Shown one piece after another: positions 43,442 to 51,625 of a stretch of DNA of 64,000 bases. Location: positions 1-64,000 of the forward strand of contig NZ_JALVTW010000030.1 in the NCBI RefSeq assembly GCF_027023985.1, written 5' to 3'. Source of the stretch: Persephonella sp. (GTDB lineage Bacteria > Aquificota > Aquificia > Aquificales > Hydrogenothermaceae). The number at the start of each line of letters is the position of its first letter. Position 1 is the stretch's first letter. Made by a program: the position numbers and the translations under genes. Under the pieces are notes generated by a model that was not told the origin of the DNA, did not search any database, and worked only from the letters and a program-made list of their open reading frames with translations.

Positions 43442-43632
43442 CAATCATCACCTCCTTTTTGTTAGTTTTTATTAACCGGCAAGAAAAAATATGCAGATAT
43501 TCTAATTTGTTGATGATTTTTGTCATAAATAGGAACCTTTTTCTGATGTTAAAAATCTATTTACAAAATGGGTAAATTGATATATTTTTTATACTTTGGT
43601 AGCAGAAAATAATTTTAAGGAGGATTGATGGA

Positions 43633-44058
43633 TTGATAGGATTCGGACCTCATTTAATGGTTGATGGCTATGAGGCCAATTATGAGACACTTGCAAGTGT
43701 TGAAGCAATTACAGAATTTTTAGACAATCTTCCTAAAGAAATAGGAATGACGAAGATAATGCCACCTTACGTATTTAAATACGATGGAGGAGATAAACCT
43801 GAAGATTGGGGAGTTTCCGGATTCGTAATTATTGCAGAAAGCCATATTAGTATCCATACTTTCCCTGAAAAGCAATACTTCTCCATTGATATTTTCTCAT
43901 GTAAAGAGTTTGATATGGATAAAGCTGTTGAAATAATAAAAGAATACTTTGGAACAGATAAACTGGAAATCAGAACAACCAATAGAGGAACAGAGTTCCC
44001 AAGGGATATTGGAATTGCAGCTTCTATCACAGGTGCACAAAGAAGCAGATTAGTATAA
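43633..44058 (+). CDS. speD: S-adenosylmethionine decarboxylase
   Basis: Makes decarboxylated AdoMet, the aminopropyl donor for polyamines. It is synthesised as a proenzyme that cleaves itself before a Ser to form a pyruvoyl group; the site is ESHISIHTFPE near residue 75. IDIFSCKEFD follows with the conserved Cys. The 141 residues suit the small prokaryotic class. The start is TTG with AAGGAGG 9 bases ahead. Between them lies an out-of-frame ATG-GAT-TGA mini frame that overlaps the start. It works in the same pathway as aguA and aguB in this window. Confidence 0.92.
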   Translation: MIGFGPHLMVDGYEANYETLASVEAITEFLDNLPKEIGMTKIMPPYVFKYDGGDKPEDWGVSGFVIIAESHISIHTFPEKQYFSIDIFSCKEFDMDKAVEIIKEYFGTDKLEIRTTNRGTEFPRDIGIAASITGAQRSRLV

Positions 44059-44060
44059 AA

Positions 44061-44090
44061 AAGGGGCTTTAATGCCCCTTTAAATTTTTT
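44061..44090 (+). terminator. Intrinsic terminator of speD
   Basis: AAGGGGC-TTTAAT-GCCCCTT followed by AAATTTTTTTTT. The stop codon and last codons of the convergent tsaC lie within this hairpin. Confidence 0.85.
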
Positions 44091-44674
44091 TTTATTTCTT
44101 CAATATCTTTTGAACCTTCTCTTAATATCTTTAACCCATCTTTTACTTTTACAATTGTTGAGGGTTTACCTTCTAATTTTCCCTTGTCTATATATAAATT
44201 AACTTTATTTCCAAAATATCTTATAGCTTCCTGAATATCTGAAGCGGGTTTTTTTCTTTCTGGATTTGCGCTTGGAGCTATAACAGGTAGTTTTAAAGTT
44301 TTGAGAAATTGAATAAATTCATCATTATCAGGAATTCTAAATGCCAGACTTTTTTGTCCCCTGTGTAAATACTCAAATTTATCCAAAACTTCTTCAGGTA
44401 AGTCTATAATAACGGTTATTCCTCTACTATCCAGTAATTTTTTTTCTTCAAATGTTGGTTTTATTCCAAATAAACTTAGATAATCCACTGATGGTATCAA
44501 AATAATAAATGGCTTGCTTGTATCCCTACCTTTTAGTTTATATACCCTTTCAACAGCATTTTTATCCAGTGCATTTGCAAGAATACCATATAAAGTATCT
44601 GTAGGGACTATAACAATCTTACCGGATTTAATAGCTTTAATGGCTTCAGAGAAATCCTTTAATACTTTACTCAT
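44069..44674 (-). CDS. tsaC: L-threonylcarbamoyladenylate synthase, YrdC/Sua5 family
   Basis: Makes threonylcarbamoyl-AMP for the t6A modification at position 37 of tRNAs. Visible: PTDTLYGILANA near residue 25, KLKGRDTSKPFIILI, LAFRIPDND and PVIAPSANPE. It has 201 residues, the short form without the Sua5 extension. It overlaps panB by 8 bases. Its last residues (NLKGH) are encoded inside the speD terminator. Confidence 0.9.
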   Translation of the reverse strand: MSKVLKDFSEAIKAIKSGKIVIVPTDTLYGILANALDKNAVERVYKLKGRDTSKPFIILIPSVDYLSLFGIKPTFEEKKLLDSRGITVIIDLPEEVLDKFEYLHRGQKSLAFRIPDNDEFIQFLKTLKLPVIAPSANPERKKPASDIQEAIRYFGNKVNLYIDKGKLEGKPSTIVKVKDGLKILREGSKDIEEIKKNLKGH

Positions 44675-45458
44675 AGGTATGTTCTTCTGATGGAAACTGC
44701 TGATTTTCTACCTCGGAGATAAACTGTTTCAAACCACTTAAAAATAATTCCTTGCCATTTACATATTTTTTCACAAATTTTGGTGTTTTATCAAAAAATC
44801 CCATCATATCGTGGAAGACAAGAACCTGACCGTCTGTATATTTCCCTGCCCCAATTCCAATTGTAGGAACTTCTACAAATTCTGTGATTTCCTTCGCAAG
44901 TTTTTCAGGAATTGCTTCAAGCACTATAGCAAAAACTCCAGCCTGTTCTAAAATTTTTGCATCTGCAACAATTTTTTTGGCCTGTTCTTCTGTTCTTCCC
45001 TGAACCTTATAACCCCCAAGGGCATGAACAGATTGGGGAGTAAGTCCCAGATGTCCCATAACAGGAATTCCAATTGAAACAAGTTTTTCCACCAGAGGTG
45101 CTATCTCTTCTCCACCTTCAACCTTAACAGCGTTTGCCCCTGTTTCTTTCATTAGTCTACCTGCATTTTTTATAGCTTCCTCTTGACTGACTTGATATGT
45201 TAAAAATGGCATATCAACTACAATAAATGTCCTAGGGGCTCCTCTTCTCACTGCTTTTGCATGGTATATCATATCTTCAAGGGTTACAGGTAATGTTGTA
45301 TCAAGTCCCTGAATAACCATACCAAGAGAATCTCCAACAAGAATACAATCTACACCTGCCTCCTCGCATATCCTGGCAGACCAGTATTCATAAGTAGAAA
45401 TCATTGTTATTTTTTTTCCTTTTTCTTTTGCTTCTATAAATTCATTTATGTTTTTCAT
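44667..45458 (-). CDS. panB: 3-methyl-2-oxobutanoate hydroxymethyltransferase
   Basis: The first committed step of pantothenate synthesis, adding a hydroxymethyl group from methylenetetrahydrofolate to ketoisovalerate. Visible: ISTYEYWSARICEEAGVDCILVGDSLGMVIQG, VVDMPFLTYQVS, VKVEGG, PVMGHLGLTPQSV and TIGIGAGKYTDGQVLVFHDM with the metal and catalytic residues. It has 263 residues. AAGGTGA spans the proA stop, so proA, panB and tsaC form a coupled minus-strand run. Confidence 0.95.
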   Translation of the reverse strand: MKNINEFIEAKEKGKKITMISTYEYWSARICEEAGVDCILVGDSLGMVIQGLDTTLPVTLEDMIYHAKAVRRGAPRTFIVVDMPFLTYQVSQEEAIKNAGRLMKETGANAVKVEGGEEIAPLVEKLVSIGIPVMGHLGLTPQSVHALGGYKVQGRTEEQAKKIVADAKILEQAGVFAIVLEAIPEKLAKEITEFVEVPTIGIGAGKYTDGQVLVFHDMMGFFDKTPKFVKKYVNGKELFLSGLKQFISEVENQQFPSEEHTYE

Positions 45459-45462
45459 CTTT

Positions 45463-46806
45463 TCACCTTAAATCACAGGCTTCCCTGTTTATTTCTATTT
45501 CCTCCTCTTCTTTGGGGATACCAAAGTTATCTCTTATCTGTCCATTTCCAAATATTACAAACTTTGGAATTGTAAGCTCTTCCAGTCCCATTGGGCCCCT
45601 TGCATGAATTTTATCTGTGGAAATTCCCATTTCTGCTCCCAGACCAAACTCATATCCATCTGTAAATCTGGTTGAAGCATTGATATAAACTGCCGAACTA
45701 TCAACTTCATTTATAAATCTCATACCTTTTGTGTAATTTTCTGTAACTATAGATTCTGAATGATTTGAGCCATATTTATGTATAAAATCAATGGCTTCGT
45801 CAAGGCTATCAACCACTTTTACAGCAATTATCAGGTCTAAAAATTCTTCATAATAATCCTCTTCTGTTGCTGGAACTATTTCTGTATCTTTTGCTTTGGG
45901 ATGATCTTTTAAGATAGAAAGTGAAACCTCATCACATCTCATTTCAACGCCGGCTTTTCCGTAGTAGTAAGCGATCTCTGGAAGGAATTTTTCTGCTATA
46001 TCTTTGTGGACAATTAAATTTTCTATTGCATTACATACCGAGGGTCTTTGAACCTTTGCGTTATAGGCTATATTAAGGGCTTTATCCATATCTGCTTCAT
46101 CATCCACATACAGATTACATACACCTTTATAATGCTTTATAACAGGCATTTTGGCTTTTTCTGCAACGGCTCTTATAAGCCCTTCCCCGCCTCTTGGAAT
46201 AACCACATCTATATACTGGTCAAGCTCAAGAAGATGATTTACTACTTCTCTGTCTGTTGAATCAACGAACTGGATAGCTTCTTCTGGAAAGCCTGTTTCT
46301 CTTGCTGCTTGTTTCAGAATATCAACCAGAACCCTGTTGGAGTTTATTGTTTCACTACCACCTTTAAGGATAACTGCGTTTGAGGACTTCATACATAGTG
46401 CTGCTGCTTCAACGGTAACGTTTGGCCTTGCTTCGTATATTATCATTATTGTTCCTAAAGGAACTCTCATTCTGCCTACTTTCAGACCATTTGGCCTTGT
46501 CCACATGGATATTATCTGACCTACAGGGTCAGGTAGAGAAGCAACTTCTTTTAGGACATCTACCATTCCATTAATCCTTTTTTCATTAAGTGCAAGTCTA
46601 TCAAGGAGTGCCTTTGAATAGCCTTTCTTTTCGGCTTTTTCCAGATCTTTCTGGTTTTCTTTTTGCAGTATATCCTTTTTCTCAAGAAGTAATTCGGCTG
46701 CTCTGAGAAGAACTTTATTTTTTATATCTGTATTTATCTGTCTTAAAAATTTCTGGGACTTTTTTGCCTTCTGGGCAATATTTTCCGCATATATTTTAAG
46801 ATCCAT
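45463..46806 (-). CDS. proA: Gamma-glutamyl phosphate reductase
   Basis: Reduces glutamyl-5-phosphate to the semialdehyde in proline synthesis. It is an aldehyde-dehydrogenase-fold enzyme. Visible: VPLGTIMIIYEARPNVTVEAAALC, ILKGGSETINSN, VQRPSVCNAIENLIVH with the catalytic Cys, and VNASTRFTDG-like YINASTRFTDGYEFGLGAEMGIS. The 447 residues include about 25 extra C-terminal residues. GGAGG precedes the ATG. proB is not adjacent. Confidence 0.95.
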   Translation of the reverse strand: MDLKIYAENIAQKAKKSQKFLRQINTDIKNKVLLRAAELLLEKKDILQKENQKDLEKAEKKGYSKALLDRLALNEKRINGMVDVLKEVASLPDPVGQIISMWTRPNGLKVGRMRVPLGTIMIIYEARPNVTVEAAALCMKSSNAVILKGGSETINSNRVLVDILKQAARETGFPEEAIQFVDSTDREVVNHLLELDQYIDVVIPRGGEGLIRAVAEKAKMPVIKHYKGVCNLYVDDEADMDKALNIAYNAKVQRPSVCNAIENLIVHKDIAEKFLPEIAYYYGKAGVEMRCDEVSLSILKDHPKAKDTEIVPATEEDYYEEFLDLIIAVKVVDSLDEAIDFIHKYGSNHSESIVTENYTKGMRFINEVDSSAVYINASTRFTDGYEFGLGAEMGISTDKIHARGPMGLEELTIPKFVIFGNGQIRDNFGIPKEEEEIEINREACDLR

Positions 46807-46851
46807 TGAATCCTCCGAAAGATAAATTTTTGATATTTAAATTATAAGAAA

Positions 46852-48072
46852 TTATTGATTTTCCATAAAGTTTTCGTAATAGGTGATAGCTTCAAGCTCT
46901 GCAGAAAGAAGGTCTTCAATGGCAAGACCTGTTTTATTAAGGTGTTCTACCGCTTCATTTAAGTTATCCCTTTCGATACTCTCGATTGCTTTAAGTAAAT
47001 GTCCAAGAATTCCTTCATGCCTGGTTAAAGCAAGCTTTATATCATCTTCTATATAAAGTTCCTCTACTATCTCTTCAATGGGTTTACTTAAAATTACATC
47101 AATAAGAGATAACATTCCTGTTATATATGCCTTATCCATAAATGTAATATCCGAGCTTATTTTTGAAACAAGAATTTCCATCATTTTGCCACGGATCACA
47201 GCCCTTTCAAGTAGAGGATTAAGTTTTATATCTCCACCTTCAGAAGCAAAAAGCTGTAATATAACCCATTTTTGAATATTGGAATATCCGAGAATAGATA
47301 AAGCTTGCCTTATAGAATGTATCTTGTGCCTTAAATAAAAGAAAGGCGAGTTGATAAACTTTAGTAGTTTATATGCAAGATCTGGATATCCTTTTATGAA
47401 TTTTTCTATTTCAGATATATCCTGTTCTAAGATAGACATTTTAAGAAGTTTCATTAAGGCCATTTTATAGGAGGATATCTGTTTATTTTTTATCACAGAT
47501 GGTTTTTCAAAGAAAAATCCCTGAAAGTAATCAAAACCAAGCTCTTTTGCAAGTATAAAATCCTTTTCAGTTTCAACTTTTACAGCTATTAGTTTCAAAG
47601 GATATTTTTTCAAAAACTCCACAGCCTCTTTAAGTTCTATATCAGAGTATTCTTTTATATTAAGCTTAACGTAATCAACTATTTCAAAAAGAGGTGTAAG
47701 GAAATCTGACATTTTTACATCATCAAGGGCTACTTCATAGCCTTTTTCTTTTACTGTTTGAATACTGTCAATAATGAATTTATTTACTTTATCTATTTTT
47801 CCTATTTCAAGAACAATTTTGTTTTCCGGAAGTAGTTCTATTAATTCTCCTTCTATAAACTCAGGAGTTACATTTATAAAGCCCCTTTTATTACTAATAA
47901 TGTCTTTAAAGTCCATATAGGACATTATGTTCATAATTACCCGAGCAGTAGCTTCAATACTATCTTTTATAACAGCATAATTATCCTCTTTATCCCTAAA
48001 GAGTAGTTCGTAGCCAAAAATATTTATATTCTTATCTAATATGGGTTGCCTTCCAAGATATATCTCTTTCAT
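46852..48072 (-). CDS. EAL-HDOD signalling protein, EAL probably degenerate
   Basis: An N-terminal EAL-type domain (residues 1-200) is followed by an HDOD domain (205-400), the arrangement of the YuxH group. The signature E-A/V-L motif reads ELL in FGYELLFRDK, and other metal-site residues of active c-di-GMP phosphodiesterases are not evident, so it is more likely a sensor or scaffold than an enzyme. The HDOD part keeps YPDLAYKLLKFINSPFFYLRHKI and QALSILGYSNIQKW. The ATG at 48072 is preferred over the TTG before it, with AAGGG 7 bases ahead. It is divergent from nadE. Confidence 0.85.
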   Translation of the reverse strand: MKEIYLGRQPILDKNINIFGYELLFRDKEDNYAVIKDSIEATARVIMNIMSYMDFKDIISNKRGFINVTPEFIEGELIELLPENKIVLEIGKIDKVNKFIIDSIQTVKEKGYEVALDDVKMSDFLTPLFEIVDYVKLNIKEYSDIELKEAVEFLKKYPLKLIAVKVETEKDFILAKELGFDYFQGFFFEKPSVIKNKQISSYKMALMKLLKMSILEQDISEIEKFIKGYPDLAYKLLKFINSPFFYLRHKIHSIRQALSILGYSNIQKWVILQLFASEGGDIKLNPLLERAVIRGKMMEILVSKISSDITFMDKAYITGMLSLIDVILSKPIEEIVEELYIEDDIKLALTRHEGILGHLLKAIESIERDNLNEAVEHLNKTGLAIEDLLSAELEAITYYENFMENQ

Positions 48073-48174
48073 CAAAAACCCTTACATAGACTTATATTAA
48101 ATTATCGTAAATTTTAATAGTTATCGTTAATTCAATTATAGTATATAATTTGAAAAAAAAGATGGGGTTTTCCA

Positions 48175-49899
48175 ATGAAGAAGTTAAGATTATGCCTCGC
48201 CCAGATTAATTCTACAGTTGGAGATCTGGAAGGAAACACCCAAAAAATAATAGATGCAATCCATGAAGCACAAAAACATGAGGTCGATATCATAGCCTTT
48301 CCGGAACTGGCTATAACAGGATATCCACCTGAAGACCTTTTATTAAAACCAAGCTTTATAAACAAAAATCTTGAGTTACTGGAAAAAATAGCCAAAGAAA
48401 GCAAAGATATAATCTCGATTGTTGGTTTTGTTGATAAACAAGAAGATATTTTTAATGCAGCTGCTGTGTTATTAAATGGTCAAATTCTTACGAAATATCA
48501 CAAAAACTTCCTGCCAAACTATGGAGTTTTTGATGAGGTTAGATACTTCCAGAGAGGTAATGAGATAACCCTATTAAATATTGAAGGTTATAAGATTGGC
48601 CTTTCAATATGCGAGGATATATGGTATCCAGAAAATCCTATTAACATTCAGGCTATAGAAGGTGCGGAGCTTGTTATTAATATAAATGCCTCTCCGTATC
48701 ATATAGGTAAAGTTAAAGAAAGAGAAGATATGCTCAAGGTTAGGGCAAGGGACAATCTGATATCAATTGCCTATGTAAATCTGGTGGGTGGTCAGGATGA
48801 GCTTGTTTTTGATGGTAATAGCTTTGTAGTCGGAGCTGGAGGAGAAATTCTGGCAAAAGGTCTTCCTTTCAAAGAAGATATGATTTACTGTGATATAGAC
48901 CTTGACTCTATTTTTAGAAAACAGCTTAAAGATAACAGGTTAAGAAACCTAAGGGCAAATTATAAAAGAGAGGAAAGAGTAACAGAAGTTTTCACAGATT
49001 ACAAAATTAAAGATAAATTTGAGGTTATTCCTCAGAGAATAGAAATAGACCAGACAGAAGCAGAAGAAATATATTCTGCTTTAATAACAGGACTAAGGGA
49101 TTATATAAGGAAAAATAACTTTGAAAAAGTGGTTATAGGTCTTAGCGGAGGGATAGACAGTTCTTTAACTGCAACTATTGCCGTTGATGCCCTTGGAAAA
49201 GAAAATGTAAAAGGAGTATTAATGCCATCCCAATATACATCAAAAGAAAGCATAGAAGATGCAACACAACTTGCAAAAAATCTCGGAATAGAAACTTTGA
49301 CATTACCAATAACTGATATATTTAAAAAATATTTGGAGGAACTTGCACCGGTTTTTGAAGGAAGAAAACCAGATGCAACAGAAGAAAACCTTCAGGCAAG
49401 AATTAGGGGAAACTTACTTATGGCCTTATCTAACAAATTTGGTTGGATTGTTCTGGCAACGGGAAATAAATCAGAGATGAGTGTAGGATATGCAACTCTT
49501 TATGGAGATATGGTCGGTGGCTTTGCTGTTTTAAAAGATGTTTACAAAACAAAAGTTTATGAACTTGCCCAGTATAGAAACTCCATATCACCGGTTATTC
49601 CCGAGAGGGTTCTGGAAAAACCACCTTCGGCAGAGCTCAGACCAGATCAAAAGGATGAAGATGAACTTCTACCTTATGTTATATTAGATCAAATAATCTA
49701 TTACTATGTAGAAGAGGATTTACCTGCCGAAGATATTGTAAAACTTGGATTTGATAAAGAAAGTGTGGAAAAAGTCATAAAAATGATAGACAGAAATGAG
49801 TATAAAAGAAGACAGGCACCAATAGGAATAAGAATAACAAAAAGAGGTTTTGGTAAAGACAGAAGAATGCCAATAACAAATAAATACAGGGAGATGTAA
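48175..49899 (+). CDS. nadE: Glutamine-dependent NAD+ synthetase
   Basis: Amidates deamido-NAD with ammonia from glutamine. The N-terminal nitrilase-fold glutaminase (residues 1-260) shows E in [17 protein letters not shown] in [15 protein letters not shown] and C in [11 protein letters not shown]. The C-terminal synthetase has the PP-loop [12 protein letters not shown] near 324 and [19 protein letters not shown]. It has 574 residues. TATAAT at 48144-48149 precedes it. It ends just before a small membrane-protein gene. Confidence 0.95.
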   Translation: MKKLRLCLAQINSTVGDLEGNTQKIIDAIHEAQKHEVDIIAFPELAITGYPPEDLLLKPSFINKNLELLEKIAKESKDIISIVGFVDKQEDIFNAAAVLLNGQILTKYHKNFLPNYGVFDEVRYFQRGNEITLLNIEGYKIGLSICEDIWYPENPINIQAIEGAELVININASPYHIGKVKEREDMLKVRARDNLISIAYVNLVGGQDELVFDGNSFVVGAGGEILAKGLPFKEDMIYCDIDLDSIFRKQLKDNRLRNLRANYKREERVTEVFTDYKIKDKFEVIPQRIEIDQTEAEEIYSALITGLRDYIRKNNFEKVVIGLSGGIDSSLTATIAVDALGKENVKGVLMPSQYTSKESIEDATQLAKNLGIETLTLPITDIFKKYLEELAPVFEGRKPDATEENLQARIRGNLLMALSNKFGWIVLATGNKSEMSVGYATLYGDMVGGFAVLKDVYKTKVYELAQYRNSISPVIPERVLEKPPSAELRPDQKDEDELLPYVILDQIIYYYVEEDLPAEDIVKLGFDKESVEKVIKMIDRNEYKRRQAPIGIRITKRGFGKDRRMPITNKYREM

Positions 49900-49900
49900 A

Positions 49901-50092
49901 ATGAGGGATTTAACAACATTAATTTTAGCGGCAGCAGCATCATTTGCATTTTTTTACAGACTTTTCAGTAAAAAAAAGCAAGAAATAAAACAGATTGAAA
50001 TTGAACAACCGGAAGAGCTAAAACCATTTGCGCCATCAGGCAAAATGGTAGAAGTATTAAAAAGATTTAATGAGATGAAACAAAAGATTTAA
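49901..50092 (+). CDS. Small single-pass membrane protein
   Basis: A 63-residue protein with one N-terminal hydrophobic helix (LTTLILAAAASFAFFYRLF) and a charged cytoplasmic-looking tail. Not recognised. GGGAG lies 7 bases before the ATG and the gene begins one base after the nadE stop, so co-translation is likely. It converges on nth with one base between. Confidence 0.65.
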   Translation: MRDLTTLILAAAASFAFFYRLFSKKKQEIKQIEIEQPEELKPFAPSGKMVEVLKRFNEMKQKI

Positions 50093-50093
50093 C

Positions 50094-50753
50094 TTATCTG
50101 TGTCTATCCACACCTACTTTTTCGCAATATTGAGAAACAGGGCATTTTGAACAAAATGGGGATATCGGCTTGCATATAGTCTGCCCAAAAGCGACAAGCA
50201 GGTCATTTATTTTGTTCCAGTATTTTTTAGGAACTTTTTTCATTAACTCCAGCTCTGTTTCCTCCGGAGTTTTTGTTTTTACAAATCCCAGTCTGTTTGT
50301 AATCCGGTGAACGTGGACATCAACACATATTGCGGGTTTATTAAATGATAAAGCAAGCACAAGATTTGCTGTTTTCCTACCAACTCCGGGAAGTTTAAGA
50401 AGTTCTTCAAGGATGTCAGGAACCTGACTGTTGTATTTTTCAACAAGAATTTGGGATATTTTCTTTATTGTTTTTGCTTTATTTCTGTAAAATCCCGCCG
50501 GATATATAGCTTTTGCAATTTCTTCTTCTGAAAGCTTAAGCATATCATAAGGGTTGTCTGCCAGTTTGAATAATCTTTCTGAAGCTTCAGCAGTTACCTC
50601 ATCTTTTGTTCTTAAACTGATTATTGTTGATATCAAAATCTGAAACGGTGTTCTATGCTCCCTTTTTGCCATAAGGGACACTACAGGAGCATTCCATTTT
50701 GGAAATTCCTTTTCCAGTATATCAAGCACTTTTATAAAGGTTTTGCTATCCAT
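50094..50753 (-). CDS. nth: Endonuclease III
   Basis: A DNA glycosylase/AP lyase for oxidised pyrimidines. Visible: the helix-hairpin-helix [17 protein letters not shown] with the catalytic Lys, [13 protein letters not shown] with the catalytic Asp, and the [4Fe-4S] loop [17 protein letters not shown] at the C terminus. It has 219 residues. The start lies back to back with the M23 peptidase gene, whose promoter region overlaps it. Confidence 0.95.
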   Translation of the reverse strand: MDSKTFIKVLDILEKEFPKWNAPVVSLMAKREHRTPFQILISTIISLRTKDEVTAEASERLFKLADNPYDMLKLSEEEIAKAIYPAGFYRNKAKTIKKISQILVEKYNSQVPDILEELLKLPGVGRKTANLVLALSFNKPAICVDVHVHRITNRLGFVKTKTPEETELELMKKVPKKYWNKINDLLVAFGQTICKPISPFCSKCPVSQYCEKVGVDRHR

Positions 50754-50763
50754 AAAAAAAGAT

Positions 50764-50769
50764 TATACT
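50764..50769 (+). promoter_or_regulatory. -10 element placing transcription start at the M23 gene ATG
   Basis: TATACT is followed by exactly 6 bases and then the ATG at 50776, with no Shine-Dalgarno. TTTGCT at 50742-50747, 16 bases upstream, could serve as -35. This arrangement implies a leaderless mRNA. Confidence 0.5.
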
Positions 50770-50775
50770 AAATGT

Positions 50776-51591
50776 ATGGGTGTGCTTGTTACTATTTTAG
50801 TTATTTTTATAAGTTTAGGTTTTTTCTTAAAACCAAAGGCAGAGGATATATATCCCAATACATTTTATCCGGGAAGTATTCATATCTTAAAAAACACAAC
50901 AGGTTCATATATAGAACTAAAAACAAACTATGGAACATTTAGATTTCCCATAAAAGATAAGAATGCATTTTTCGCAATTCCCTATGGAACTAAAGGAATG
51001 GCCATTTTAAATGTTGTAAAAGATGGTCAGGTGGTTTATCGACGATATTTGATTATAAAAGATAAGTATTTCAGAGTTTCCAGAATACATGTTAGAGAAA
51101 GAAGGTTAACCAAGAAAGTTTTAAAAAGAATATATGTAGAACATAAGCTTCTAAGAAAAATATTTAAAACCTATACCTCCAAAAAATTTACAGAAGACCA
51201 CTTCCTAAAACCCCTCAGATACTTGAAAATATCAACACCGTTTGGGGCAAGAAGAATTATAAACGGCACCAAAAAATCTATCCACTGGGGCACAGACTTT
51301 AAAGCCCCAAAAGGAGAACCGGTTTTTGCATCTCTTACAGGAAAAGTAGTATTGGCAAGGGAGCTTTATTACACAGGGAATACGGTAATTATTGACCACG
51401 GCCTTGGCCTTTATACTCTGTATGCCCATTTATCAAAAATAACAGTCAAAGAAGGCCAGATGGTAAAAGGAGGCCAAATTATCGGTAAAGTAGGCTCAAC
51501 AGGAAGATCAACAGGACCTCATCTGCATTTTGGGGTTTATATAAATGACATAAAAGTTGACCCGATGTTAGCCTTAAAACTAAAACTGTAA
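50776..51591 (+). CDS. M23-family peptidoglycan endopeptidase
   Basis: A periplasmic LytM-type metallopeptidase. An N-terminal membrane anchor or signal (VLVTILVIFISLGFF) is followed by a strand-rich domain (residues about 30-110) and the peptidase domain, with zinc ligands in SIHWGTDFKAPKGEPVFA (HxxxD) and GPHLHFGVYIND (HxH). The ATG at 50776 gives 271 residues with the signal at the very start; the frame extends 11 codons upstream to a TTG, which would bury the signal. No ribosome-binding site is seen. Confidence 0.87.
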   Translation: MGVLVTILVIFISLGFFLKPKAEDIYPNTFYPGSIHILKNTTGSYIELKTNYGTFRFPIKDKNAFFAIPYGTKGMAILNVVKDGQVVYRRYLIIKDKYFRVSRIHVRERRLTKKVLKRIYVEHKLLRKIFKTYTSKKFTEDHFLKPLRYLKISTPFGARRIINGTKKSIHWGTDFKAPKGEPVFASLTGKVVLARELYYTGNTVIIDHGLGLYTLYAHLSKITVKEGQMVKGGQIIGKVGSTGRSTGPHLHFGVYINDIKVDPMLALKLKL

Positions 51592-51625
51592 TATATTGTA
51601 AAAAAACTTTTTTCAGGGGAAAAGA

